Origin: Ignavibacteriaceae bacterium
Lineage (GTDB): Bacteria > Bacteroidota > Ignavibacteria > Ignavibacteriales > Ignavibacteriaceae
Assembly: GCA_008933765.1 (NCBI GenBank)
Contig: WBUK01000002.1
Coordinates: 124,001 to 188,000 of the forward strand
DNA length: 64,000 bases
Reading direction: 5' to 3'
Shown here in pieces: positions 9,357 to 18,412 of this stretch. Numbering within the stretch: position 1 is the first letter of the stretch; the number at the start of each line of letters is the position of its first letter. Under the pieces are notes generated by a model that saw only the letters and a program-made list of their open reading frames with translations, searched no databases and was not told the origin of the DNA. The position numbers were made by a program, and so were the translations under genes.

Positions 9357-9482
9357 ATGACTGAGTTATCTTTAACTGCTTTGCTTCTCTCGTGGGGTGT
9401 AATCACTACTTTTACCGTCTATTTTGTAGTAAGAGCTATGAGAACACAACGCGATCATCCTTTTAACGAAGATGAAGAATAG
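9357..9482 (+). CDS. Small single-span subunit of the NSS transporter (MetS-like)
   Basis: 41-codon frame preceded by GAGG (AGGAGG-like) seven bases before the ATG and starting one base after the transporter stop. The product begins MTELSLTALLLSWGVITTF, one membrane helix, and ends in a charged tail RTQRDHPFNEDEE. This shape (acidic N-cap, one helix, Arg-rich junction, acidic tail) fits the putative methionine/alanine importer small-subunit family, which sits directly after SNF-type transporters and in Corynebacterium MetPS is needed for uptake. It is short enough to be missed by automatic calling. Confidence 0.8.
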   Translation: MTELSLTALLLSWGVITTFTVYFVVRAMRTQRDHPFNEDEE

Positions 9483-9647
9483 GATGATTTTCTGTCTAAA
9501 AAGATAAACCGATCGGTTTATAACCGGTTGGTTAACCTGATTTGCTTTTGCTGAATGAAGAAATTCTTTTCGGTTAAAGCCGAACCGGGAAATAATTTCA
9601 GAATAAAGCTGAACGGATTAAGTTTTCGACCCAAAGTCATTGTGCTT

Positions 9648-9764
9648 CGTTGGTTTGTAACCGGTGCATTGGTTTATAACTGATATTTTGGCTAATAATT
9701 GACCTATTGGTTTATAACTGATACATTGGTTTATAACCGGCGCATAGGTATGTAATTAACGCAT
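9648..9764. repeat. Degenerate ~20-bp tandem repeat upstream of hisC
   Basis: About six diverged units with period 19-20, built around TTGGTTTATAACTGATA. Clear copies start near 9648, 9668, 9708 and 9727, with more decayed ones between and after them. A related cggtttataaccgg occurs at 9515. The rest of the 9483-9840 spacer shows no further gene. The repeat lies between the MetS-like gene and the aminotransferase and has no obvious hairpin or T-run. Confidence 0.65.
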
Positions 9765-9840
9765 ACAAAAATGTGCAATTTCGATGCACAATCGGGGAGT
9801 AACTGAAAATGCCGGTCGGCATAAAACTGAGTATGAAAAG

Positions 9841-10953
9841 ATGATAAAACTACCTGAATATATTGAAAACCTTTCGCGTTATGTAGGTGGCAAACCCATT
9901 GAAGAGCTGGCGCGGGAAAAAGGTATATCTAAAATAGTTAAATTAGCTTCGAACGAAAACGCTTTGGGACCCTCGCCATTAGCGATGGAGGCGGTAAAGA
10001 ATAATCTGAATGAAATCTACCGTTACCCCGACCCAAAGTGCTATGAACTGACGAAAGTAATCGCCGGACGCTTCAATATCCCTCAGGAACGGATATTTGT
10101 TGCCGGTGGCTCAGACGCAATTCTGCAGTATATACTTACAACAGTATGTGAAAAAGATGATGAAGTACTGACATCTCAGGGTACTTTCATCGGATGGTAT
10201 GTTAACTCTGCAAAATACAATATCAAGTGCGTTAAAACTGTAATGGATGATTTTTCTTATGATTTGGAGGCGATTCTTGCCGCCATTTCGGATAAAACAA
10301 AAATCATTTATCTGGCTAATCCGAACAATCCTACAGGGACTATATTCACAAGAAAGCAATTTGAGAATTTCTTGGAACGGGTCCCTGAAAACATTCTGAT
10401 CGTTTTGGATGAAGCTTATACACTGTATGCGGGTGAAAATCCTGAGTATCCCGACGGGTTGGATTATACAAAAGATAACTTATTTGTATCCAGAACTTTT
10501 TCGAAAGATTATGGTTTAGCCGGGCTAAGAATTGGCGCCGGTTTCGGTGACCCTCAATTAGTAGAAGCTCTCTACAAAATGAAGCTTCCTTTTGAACCAA
10601 ACCTTCTTGCACAAGTGGGCGCTATTGCGGCACTTAACGACAAGGAACACATCGAAAAAACAATTGAGATGAACCGCCGGTCGCTGAATCGATTCAGAGA
10701 GGCATTTGATGAAATCGGCTTGGATTACACTAAGTCTTACGGTAATTTTTTGTTACTGACATTTCCCGAGAGCGAAACTGCGGCTAAATTCACTAACGAT
10801 TGCCTTGATCGCGGTTTAATACTAAGGCACACTGTGGCTTTTGGTGTTCCCAATGGTGTAAGAATTAATTCGGCTGCCGAAAGCGATACGGAATTTGCAA
10901 TTGAGGTAATCAGGGAAGTTATGAAGAAAATCGAGGTTATTATTGACGAATAA
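9841..10953 (+). CDS. hisC: Histidinol-phosphate aminotransferase family protein
   Basis: PLP-dependent class I/II aminotransferase; in histidine synthesis it would convert imidazole-acetol phosphate to histidinol phosphate. The start fits the family (PEYIENLSRYVGGKPIEEL). Substrate and cofactor motifs include KLASNENALGPSP, YLANPNNPTGTIF, LDEAYTLY and the PLP-lysine segment SRTFSKDYGLAGLRIG. I chose the ATG at 9841 (370 residues) because the family begins here. An in-frame ATG at 9784 adds 19 polar residues unlike the family and has no ribosome-binding site. No other his gene is nearby, so an aromatic or other HisC-like role is possible. The next gene follows after 11 bp. Confidence 0.85.
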   Translation: MIKLPEYIENLSRYVGGKPIEELAREKGISKIVKLASNENALGPSPLAMEAVKNNLNEIYRYPDPKCYELTKVIAGRFNIPQERIFVAGGSDAILQYILTTVCEKDDEVLTSQGTFIGWYVNSAKYNIKCVKTVMDDFSYDLEAILAAISDKTKIIYLANPNNPTGTIFTRKQFENFLERVPENILIVLDEAYTLYAGENPEYPDGLDYTKDNLFVSRTFSKDYGLAGLRIGAGFGDPQLVEALYKMKLPFEPNLLAQVGAIAALNDKEHIEKTIEMNRRSLNRFREAFDEIGLDYTKSYGNFLLLTFPESETAAKFTNDCLDRGLILRHTVAFGVPNGVRINSAAESDTEFAIEVIREVMKKIEVIIDE

Positions 10954-10964
10954 TGGAGAGTTAA

Positions 10965-12206
10965 ATGCTTAAAAAATCGGGCTTTATCGCGCTTTTTTTA
11001 ATTTTTCAGCTAAGCGCACAAACAATTCAGTTTGATTTTGCTTCTCTTTCAAGAAGAGACAGCTTTTACAATCAGTTGAAACTTAAAATGTCTGAAGCTA
11101 TGAAACCCGAAAATTTCCGCAACATTGCGATTATGGATAATGGTTTATGGGCTGCCGAATTGATGAAGGACAGAGATTCTTCCTATAAAGTTTATTTTTC
11201 TAAATTGATCGATTCGATTCAGACTTTTAAGTATGAAGTGCAGCGGCAGATTTTACAAACTGCGTTCGCACTTTGGAAAGGGGAGTTTTACGACCCCGTT
11301 TTCAATTTTGCGCATATAACAAACGATCCTAAGTTGTTTGCAATGTGCGTTAATTATATCAATCTTGACCCCGATAAAGCCCGTTATTTTATGAGTTTAA
11401 CTCTTGCAAAATTTCACGAAAAGCAGAACCATCCGATTATTGAAGCGCTTCTCGGGAATTTGAAAATTATAATGGATGGGCGCCCTGCACTTCCCCCACT
11501 GAAAGATTTGTTGGAATATCAGAAAGATTCCTCGGTATTCAGGATGTATATGTTAGCGCGGCACGACCGAAACTATAACGGAATGTTGGTTTTCCGGAAG
11601 GCTTCGGGCGAGTTTTTGCGTGACAGCTCCGGTGCAATTTTAACGCTGCCATATTTTGCGATGTCACTCCCTAACATGCCCGGATATATCACCAATGGAA
11701 ACTCTCCACAGGGCTGTTTTTCCGTTATGGGGGCGTATGGTTCATCTGCGAAATTGATTGGACCTACCTTTTCAATTCGGCTGTTTATGCCATCGGAAAC
11801 CAAAAACACTACTTTTTACAACAACTACAAAGTTAACGGAAAGGATGACCGATCTTTATATCTTTCGTTGTTTCCGGAGTCTTGGAGAGAGTATTTCCCG
11901 GTTATGGAAACTTATTTAGCAGGCAAAGCAGGAAGAAACGATATCGTTATGCACGGAAGCACCGCCGACCTTAGATACTACACCGACGAGCCTTTCTATC
12001 CTAATGTTCCTACGCATGGCTGTTTGAGCGGTCAGGAAGTGTGGGATGAAAATGGCTATCGTATTTTCAGCAATCAGCAGAAATTAATTAATATCTATAA
12101 ATCGCTCGGCAGCCCCAGAGGCTTTTTATATCTGATAGAAATTGACGATCAAAAATCAAATGTTACTCAGGAAGAAATCAATAAAATTTTTGCCGGTATT
12201 AAGTAA
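10965..12206 (+). CDS. Exported protein with probable L,D-transpeptidase (YkuD-like) active site
   Basis: 413 residues with an N-terminal signal sequence (KKSGFIALFLIFQLSAQ). The first half is charged and not recognised. In the second half HGSTADLRYY is followed about 19 residues later by PTHGCLSGQEVWD. That spacing matches the H-(X)14-17-[ST]HGC signature of L,D-transpeptidases, which crosslink peptidoglycan or attach proteins to it through the cysteine. The usual N or R after HGC-h is a serine here, so the fit is imperfect. It follows hisC by 11 bp, probably by cotranscription rather than function. Most of the length remains unexplained. Confidence 0.55.
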   Translation: MLKKSGFIALFLIFQLSAQTIQFDFASLSRRDSFYNQLKLKMSEAMKPENFRNIAIMDNGLWAAELMKDRDSSYKVYFSKLIDSIQTFKYEVQRQILQTAFALWKGEFYDPVFNFAHITNDPKLFAMCVNYINLDPDKARYFMSLTLAKFHEKQNHPIIEALLGNLKIIMDGRPALPPLKDLLEYQKDSSVFRMYMLARHDRNYNGMLVFRKASGEFLRDSSGAILTLPYFAMSLPNMPGYITNGNSPQGCFSVMGAYGSSAKLIGPTFSIRLFMPSETKNTTFYNNYKVNGKDDRSLYLSLFPESWREYFPVMETYLAGKAGRNDIVMHGSTADLRYYTDEPFYPNVPTHGCLSGQEVWDENGYRIFSNQQKLINIYKSLGSPRGFLYLIEIDDQKSNVTQEEINKIFAGIK

Positions 12207-12411
12207 TATAAAAGTCGAGAATTTCGACTTAAATCCGTAAGCAAAAAGAAAAGGCGCCGGTGAAATCAATAATACAACGGCAGATAACTTCGTTTGAAAT
12301 GCAGATTTTCATCTTTAATATGGGATTATGATTTTGGTTCATGTTGGGTTTTTAGTGATTGATGTTTAAGGCTAAATACTTAACTAAAAATCATCTTTTT
12401 AATATAAATAG

Positions 12412-12444
12412 GAGGCTACTCCGAACAGAGTAGCCTCTTTTTTT
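12412..12444 (+). terminator. Strong intrinsic terminator
   Basis: Perfect 10-bp stem GAGGCTACTC / GAGTAGCCTC with a six-base loop, followed by seven T. It lies about 200 bp past the stop at 12206, so the transcript carries a long 3' region. That region includes a smaller hairpin (AAGTCGA/TCGACTT at 12212-12230) without a T-run. Confidence 0.9.
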
Positions 12445-12725
12445 CAGTCTTTATAAAATTAACCCTCCATCGGACAATTTTGCCTGACGCTAAATTACTA
12501 AGAATGAAGGCGCAGGATTATGCCTGACTTTCTACATTATTTTCAACTGTTAAAATTCTGTTTTCCGCTGAACCAGTACAGACTTAGCCTCAGGGATCTA
12601 CTTCTACAACCTCACAGTTAGGGATGAAAACCTGAAACCTCTTTTCATCCGCTCTGAAAAGATGGTGTTTATGAAGTAGAAAGTAAAACAAGGTAATAAA
12701 ACGGGCAAGTGAATCTCTCATTGAA
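12445..12725. other. Spacer with no recognisable gene
   Basis: About 280 bp between the terminator and the 3' end of the GH94 gene. I see no conserved frame, RNA fold or tRNA. A short minus-strand frame (12590-12796) would overlap the end of the GH94 gene and resembles nothing I know, so it is not called. Confidence 0.5.
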
Positions 12726-15140
12726 TCACACGAAACAAGTAACCTGAAGGTTGCCTCCTTTGTGCAGTTGATTAAGTGGGATGAAGTTGTTTTCAAGCTT
12801 TGTTACGCCGTTCAAATAAAGTCCTGTGGTTGTTTTATCTGTAGCTTTTTTTACAATAAGTATAATGTTACAACCCCTAAACTTTCTTGAAGCAGAGAAA
12901 CCCTCCCAAAAAGAGGGGAGTGCAGGCTCAATTTTCATCCCATTTAGTTCCGGTTTAAACCCTGCGATGTTATCCATCCCGATTCTCAACATCCAGACGG
13001 CAGTTCCAGTCAGCCAGGAGTGACTGGCCTGCCCTTCGGTCGGGTGATCGGGGCTTGTAACATACTCGGCAAAAACATAAGGCTCCACTTCATAAGTATC
13101 AATTCTGCGTGATGAATTTGCGGGCAACATTCGTTGGTAAATATCAACTGCCAAATCTGTTTCACCGGCTAAAATTGCCGCAAGTACAAACCATGAAGAA
13201 GCGTGGTTGAAAATTGCACCGTTCTCTTTTTTACCGGGAACGCACCTGCTTATCAGTCCGGTGTTTTCCTCAACCATAGTATAAGAGGGAGAGCAAATTT
13301 GCACACCATTCGTTCGCAATAAATGCGTTTTAACCGATTCGATGCACTTTTTAGAGCGCTCTTCGTTTGTCATACCCGAAATAATCGCCCAGGATTGAGA
13401 ATTAATGAAAATCTTTCCCTGTTTGCTGTCGTGAGTGCCAAGAGGTTGCCCAAAATCGTTGAATGCTCTTATATACCATTCGCCATCCCATGCCACTTCA
13501 TTAACAGTTTTATCCAATTTGTACAGGAAGTTGTTCCAGTCTGCTATTCGTTTATCGTCATTTCTTAGTTGAAGCAGAGGCAGAGCTTTTTTGATAACAA
13601 ACCCAAGGAAGAATGCACCCCAAATAGTTTCGCCCTTACCCCGCGGTCCAACTTTATCGAGTGTATCGTTCCAGTCACCGTTCATTATTTTCGGCAGCCC
13701 TCTTTCGCTTACTGCAGAGATTGCAAAATCGATCGCCAAAACTGTGTGCTCATAAACAGTCGCAGACCCTTCATCATAAAAGGGGACGACTTCATCCAAA
13801 ATCGAAATATCGCCCGTTTCATTCAGGTATTCCGTAATGCCGAAAGGAATCCAAAGTGGCGTATCGGAGTGGTTGGTTCTTTCACCCCATTCCGATATTT
13901 TATAAAAATTGTGAAGTGTTGATCCGTTTATGAATTGGTACTTCAGGGCATTCAGCATCCTCGCTTTAACCCTGCCCGGCTCAGGGAGCAGCATCCCAAG
14001 AATATCCTGAAATTGATCTCTGATACCATTTCCGAACAACAAACCGCCATGATAGTAACCTGAATTTCGAGCCATGTCAAAGGTCACTGCCGCCTGATAT
14101 TGGTTCCATACATTCAACGAAGCATTAATTTTTTCATCCGGAGTGTTAATCGTGAAATGAGAGAGATAATCCGCCCAATATTTTTTCAGTTCATCAAAAC
14201 GAGAATCGATTATTTCAATTTTTTTAAGGTTTTCCCAGTCCAAATGCTTGAATTTAAATTCGTTATCTGTCTCATTTTTGGGTGCAACCCCCATCAAAAT
14301 TGCAAAATTAACAGTTTCGTCTTGAGCTAAAGTAATTTTATTTTGCAGCGCCACAACAGGATCACCAGCGGTAATTTCGGTGTTGAACATCTTACCATTT
14401 TCAACGGCTTCCGGGTTGGCTTCAGAACGCCATCTGCCGATAAATTTATCCAAGCTGCTGTCATAACCTTTTACCGGTTCGGTTGAAGTGAAAAGGAGGT
14501 GATATTTCCAGTCCAAATTTGGTTGCTCGACACTTACGCCTTTTTTGTTTAAAACCCAGTATCTGCGTGTTGCAACTAATGTATCATGTTTTTTATCAAA
14601 GTGAATGTCTGTAAAGTGCTTATCGTTAGGTTGATTTATGATATCGTTCAGGGCATTACCCATCATCAATTCAGCGAAAGAGTAAATTTCAAGTTCCCTT
14701 GTTTCGTCGGTCAGGTTTTTTATTGAAACTCTCCAGATTTCTGTGTTTGAGTTTCTCGGAACAAAGTAAGTAATTTTACCCTCTAAACCTAAGAAGCGTG
14801 TTATAATTGTAGTGTAGCCTTGCCCGTGTCTGCACTCGTAGCTGTCGTAATGCTTATCAATAGTCGGCGCCCAGCTTAGCGATCGGTATTCACCGGTTTT
14901 CGGGTCTTTAACCATTACATAACGCCCCGGTCTATCCCACGGCAGACAGTTGTAGCGCATTCTTGTCAGTCTGTTATCTCTTGGGGTTTCCAGGAAAGAA
15001 AAGCCTCCGCCGGTGTGTGAGATGAGACCGGCAAACTCATTATTCCATATATAGTTAAACCAAGGTCTTGGAGTTTTAGGATCGGTGATAATATATTCTC
15101 TGAAATCTTCTGAGTAGCGTCCGTATTTGTTTTCTGTCAT
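12726..15140 (-). CDS. GH94 glycoside phosphorylase (cellobiose/chitobiose phosphorylase-like)
   Basis: 804 residues, typical for GH94 (formerly glycosyltransferase family 36). The N-terminus has the family pattern TPRPWFNYIWNNEFAGLIS, then GGGFSFLETPRDNRLTRMRY. The catalytic domain contains NGIRDQFQDILGML, matching the segment with the proton-donor aspartate (FRDQLQD in cellobiose phosphorylase), and MNGDWNDTLDKVG. These enzymes cleave beta-linked disaccharides with phosphate, giving an alpha-hexose-1-phosphate. The upstream genes in the same orientation encode an alpha-mannosidase, a HAD enzyme and a phosphohexomutase that could process that product. The exact disaccharide cannot be told. 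The protein has no signal peptide and is expected in the cytoplasm. Confidence 0.85.
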   Translation of the reverse strand: MTENKYGRYSEDFREYIITDPKTPRPWFNYIWNNEFAGLISHTGGGFSFLETPRDNRLTRMRYNCLPWDRPGRYVMVKDPKTGEYRSLSWAPTIDKHYDSYECRHGQGYTTIITRFLGLEGKITYFVPRNSNTEIWRVSIKNLTDETRELEIYSFAELMMGNALNDIINQPNDKHFTDIHFDKKHDTLVATRRYWVLNKKGVSVEQPNLDWKYHLLFTSTEPVKGYDSSLDKFIGRWRSEANPEAVENGKMFNTEITAGDPVVALQNKITLAQDETVNFAILMGVAPKNETDNEFKFKHLDWENLKKIEIIDSRFDELKKYWADYLSHFTINTPDEKINASLNVWNQYQAAVTFDMARNSGYYHGGLLFGNGIRDQFQDILGMLLPEPGRVKARMLNALKYQFINGSTLHNFYKISEWGERTNHSDTPLWIPFGITEYLNETGDISILDEVVPFYDEGSATVYEHTVLAIDFAISAVSERGLPKIMNGDWNDTLDKVGPRGKGETIWGAFFLGFVIKKALPLLQLRNDDKRIADWNNFLYKLDKTVNEVAWDGEWYIRAFNDFGQPLGTHDSKQGKIFINSQSWAIISGMTNEERSKKCIESVKTHLLRTNGVQICSPSYTMVEENTGLISRCVPGKKENGAIFNHASSWFVLAAILAGETDLAVDIYQRMLPANSSRRIDTYEVEPYVFAEYVTSPDHPTEGQASHSWLTGTAVWMLRIGMDNIAGFKPELNGMKIEPALPSFWEGFSASRKFRGCNIILIVKKATDKTTTGLYLNGVTKLENNFIPLNQLHKGGNLQVTCFV

Positions 15141-15285
15141 TGCTCTTTGTTCTTCTGAATAAAAATTTTAAAAAAATGATTTTGTAAAAAATGATGTTGT
15201 AAAGTACTGATGAAAATCCCATTAAAATTGTTTTTAATCTAAAAAACCCCGAAAGGTAAAAGTGATAAACTGCCAAAGGCTTCAA

Positions 15286-18200
15286 TCAATATCGAATAAT
15301 GTAAGTTTTAAGTTTTTTAGCGCCAATTTTTACGATCAATTCGTTAGAACCTGAAAGATTTTTGTTTTCAATAATTTCTTCTTCCAAAGTAGCGCGTGAA
15401 ATGCTTTCAGGTTCGATGCCAAAGAGAACCTTGCCGGAAATTCCTTCATGAGTAGGGTTATAAACTCTTAAAACATACTCGCCGGGTGTCTCAGATTCCG
15501 CTTTTTTGAAGCAGCTAAAAATTAGGTTCTCCGGCATAATTTTTAAGAAAGAAAATGCGGGGGGCAACTTGCCCTCACCGTTGAGAAATTCACTGCGGGT
15601 GGCAGTAAAACCCTTGTTTCGATCTTCAAAGTCGTAATTATTCTCACCTGATTCTTCCGAACCCTTAGAAGTCATATAATTGCTCCCATCAGATTCGTTC
15701 TTTCTCGCTTGTGTTTCGTAATTGCCCATTGCTAATTCTTCTCTGTTTGCGGAAGAAATAACGGCAGAAAGTGGGAGATTATATTTCAAAGCCTCGGGAT
15801 AAACACTTCCTTCACTCCAGTCACCTTTAAATGGATAGAAAGCAAGTTCAAAAGTTTGCTTACCCAAACATTGCGAACCCTTCATAAACGAGTAATCTTC
15901 AACAGCACTGGGCGAAATAACATAGTTAAAAGACCTAAAAAGTGTAATTGCAATTGTGTTATGCGTATCGGGCAAAACTTCGTACTCTTTTAGCCCTTTT
16001 GAAAAAATTGCCGCACCATTCATGCCGTCTGAAACCGCCATGAATTGATGCATGGGGAAATCGTACATAGGCTGTTCGATCCAGTCGGAAGTGTCGGGTC
16101 TTTCAACAGATCTTTCCACCACATCGAATTGCCCTTCACCGTAGTGATATTTAATCTTTAAGCCTGTAGGAAAAAGCAGCCTTAATCTGTGGCTTTCGGC
16201 TTTGTTGTTCACTACAACTTTAATTTCCACTTTTTTTGAACCTTTTTGCAAGGTTATAAAAATCTTAACCGGCAGCAGAGTAAACTCAGGATTTCTGCTG
16301 TGCCTTTGCGCCAAATTATACGGGAGTGAAATTGACTGCCGGACTAAGACAGTGGCTGAATGATGAGAGTTTTCTATCAGACGAACCCTTGCCGAAGAAC
16401 CATCAGTGGAAACAAAAGGCGGAAGTGGTTTATTTACCCACGCATGACCTCCTTCACCTTCATCATAAAGCACCCCAAGGTTGTTATAGTAAAAACCCGT
16501 TTCTTTGTGGAAAACATTGAATGTGCCGTTATCGTTAAAAGTAACCTGTAAAAACTCGTTGTTAAGTTTTGTCTTCTTTTTCTTTCCGGTTGCTATAAAT
16601 TCCGCTTCGATTGGAGCGAAAGAGTCGGGCAAAACGGCAAAAGAAGTGTAGCCAAGTGGTGCGATACCTTTGAGTGAAACCAACACTTCGTATCTTTTGG
16701 TTTTAAGGTACATCGGTCGGTTTATCATCTGTTCGAGGACAGGCTCAACATCCGAACTTTCTAAGATTGAAAGCGGGAGGCCGGCACCTGTTTCATCTAT
16801 AATTTTCAACGAACCTGAATCTGCCCTTTCGGGAATATCAATCATAAGGCGCATCGTTTCGTTTCGTTCATAAGAAGTGGGGTTGAAAACAGTTAAAAAC
16901 TGCGGAAAATCGGGGTGCGCATCTTTTCCGAGCTTTCCGGTATGATCAATTTTTGTAATCAGATATTTGCATGCTCTTTCAAACACGCCGGTTGAAATCT
17001 CCTCAGTTTGTTTGTAACGCCACATCATATCTTCGTGAATTGCATCAAGTGAGCAACCGCCGATTGAATCATGAGCTGAATTTTGAACCAAATAATCCCA
17101 CGCCAAATCGAGAAATTTATCATTAATATCCCGCCCGACAATTCCTGAAAAAGCGTTGAAAGGTTCGGCATAAAATTGCAGCAGATTTTCAACCTCAAAA
17201 TTTCGCTGTTTCAGGTACATTCGTGCGCTTGTTGTGTAGCCGTACATATTTCCGCTTCGTGCGTCAAACTGCGAACTTCTTCTTTCTCCCGTTACGAATG
17301 AAGCTTTTTCTTCATCAAAAGACTCAGCCAACAAATTTGCATAATCTTCCAAAGTTGAGTGAACAACCTTGATTCCGGGAAAATCTTCCTTAATATCTTT
17401 AATTATCTGAACGGTTTTCTCGTTAGGGCCGGAGGAATCGTGCCCTTCCATCCAGATTACATGAGGTGTTGTGAAGTCATCGGCTTGCTTGCCAATAATA
17501 TCCTCAACCGCCGGTTTAATGTTTTCGCGGAAATAAAGATCAGGATACTCTGCCATGAAGAAATCTTCCCGGTAAAGTCTTTCATCTGCAAAATGGAATA
17601 AAACACCCCCCTTGTTCCAAGGGTGCTCAACATCGTAAGGGGTCTCGTCGTGCACTACAGGTCGATAAATGTAAAAATAGAAATTGTAACGCGGCATGGT
17701 TGAAAACCGGGAAGCGAGGGCGGTTGTACCGTCAGCACCCTCCCAGAGGAATTCAGCCTTGGGTGACTCCAAAGAGTTAACACCGCGATAGAACATTATT
17801 AACTCAATTCCAAATTCTTTGTAAATTTGCGGAAGTTGTGAAATTTGCCCCCATGAAAAAGGGGAGTATCCGATTTTTGAAACCCCGCCGTGCGCTTTTG
17901 AAACTTTGTGCCCAATTAACAAATTACGAATTAAATTTTCGCCGCCAACCTGAAACTGCTCGGGCAATATATACCATGGCCCGATGAAAATCCGCTTTTC
18001 TTTAACTAATTTAACGAACCGCTCTTTATTCTGTGGTTTTACTTCTAAGTAGTCTTTTACAACAATAGACTGGCTGTCTAAATGAAATGCCCGGTATTCG
18101 GGGTTGTTTTCGAGAATATCAATCACTTTATCGATCATATCGACGAGCATTTGTCTGTTTCTTTGGAAGGGGAATCTCCACTCCCGGTCCCAGTGCGTGT

Positions 18201-18288
18201 TGGAAATTACATGGAAAATCTTGTTGTCTATCTGTTTGTTAAAATTTGCGTTTTCTTTGGGGTTATAATTTTCGTTAAGTTTCGGCAT
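15286..18288 (-). CDS. GH38 family alpha-mannosidase
   Basis: 1000 residues. The N-terminal catalytic domain starts with ISNTHWDREWRFPFQ, the zinc-binding HWDREW motif of GH38, followed by FHLDSQSIVVKDYL (nucleophile-region DSQ) and IFIGPWYILPEQF. The C-terminal two-thirds is the expected all-beta mannosidase region. It removes alpha-mannosyl residues from glycans or, as in MngB-type relatives, mannosylglycerate. No signal peptide is present, so it is probably cytoplasmic. Around residues 855-905 a polar stretch rich in N, S, G and E (including TSKGSEESGENNYD) interrupts the beta domain and looks like an extra loop. The gene lies between the HAD gene (108 bp upstream) and the GH94 gene (145 bp downstream), all on the minus strand. 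Confidence 0.9.
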   Translation of the reverse strand: MPKLNENYNPKENANFNKQIDNKIFHVISNTHWDREWRFPFQRNRQMLVDMIDKVIDILENNPEYRAFHLDSQSIVVKDYLEVKPQNKERFVKLVKEKRIFIGPWYILPEQFQVGGENLIRNLLIGHKVSKAHGGVSKIGYSPFSWGQISQLPQIYKEFGIELIMFYRGVNSLESPKAEFLWEGADGTTALASRFSTMPRYNFYFYIYRPVVHDETPYDVEHPWNKGGVLFHFADERLYREDFFMAEYPDLYFRENIKPAVEDIIGKQADDFTTPHVIWMEGHDSSGPNEKTVQIIKDIKEDFPGIKVVHSTLEDYANLLAESFDEEKASFVTGERRSSQFDARSGNMYGYTTSARMYLKQRNFEVENLLQFYAEPFNAFSGIVGRDINDKFLDLAWDYLVQNSAHDSIGGCSLDAIHEDMMWRYKQTEEISTGVFERACKYLITKIDHTGKLGKDAHPDFPQFLTVFNPTSYERNETMRLMIDIPERADSGSLKIIDETGAGLPLSILESSDVEPVLEQMINRPMYLKTKRYEVLVSLKGIAPLGYTSFAVLPDSFAPIEAEFIATGKKKKTKLNNEFLQVTFNDNGTFNVFHKETGFYYNNLGVLYDEGEGGHAWVNKPLPPFVSTDGSSARVRLIENSHHSATVLVRQSISLPYNLAQRHSRNPEFTLLPVKIFITLQKGSKKVEIKVVVNNKAESHRLRLLFPTGLKIKYHYGEGQFDVVERSVERPDTSDWIEQPMYDFPMHQFMAVSDGMNGAAIFSKGLKEYEVLPDTHNTIAITLFRSFNYVISPSAVEDYSFMKGSQCLGKQTFELAFYPFKGDWSEGSVYPEALKYNLPLSAVISSANREELAMGNYETQARKNESDGSNYMTSKGSEESGENNYDFEDRNKGFTATRSEFLNGEGKLPPAFSFLKIMPENLIFSCFKKAESETPGEYVLRVYNPTHEGISGKVLFGIEPESISRATLEEEIIENKNLSGSNELIVKIGAKKLKTYIIRY

Positions 18289-18349
18289 AAAAGTGTTTGA
18301 TGAGGTTTATGGTTTTAAGTGATATTGAATCTGTAAAGTGTAATGAGTT

Positions 18350-18412
18350 TTACAAGGTTTAACAAAGTTTACGAAGTTTAATGGTACTCACAAAGTTTAA
18401 TGAAGTTTAAGA
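18350..18412. repeat. ~10-bp degenerate tandem repeat at the 3' end of the HAD gene
   Basis: Runs of AAAGTTTA-like units (aaggttta, aaagttta, gaagttta, aaagttta, gaagttta) with period about 10, interrupted once. The stop codon of the HAD gene (18397-18399) and its last codons, encoding FLKLH, lie inside the repeat, so the protein's tail is written by repeat units. Confidence 0.6.

Noticed and set aside
9357-9482. MetS-like frame considered as read-through of the transporter gene
   Set aside because: The transporter has its own stop and the small frame has its own ribosome-binding site and ATG, so it is a separate gene.
12212-12230. Hairpin after the YkuD-like gene as its terminator
   Set aside because: Seven-base stem without a T-run; the strong terminator at 12412 is the better candidate.
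12590-12796. 68-codon minus-strand frame overlapping the 3' end of the GH94 gene
   Set aside because: No family resemblance, overlaps conserved coding sequence and lacks a convincing start site.
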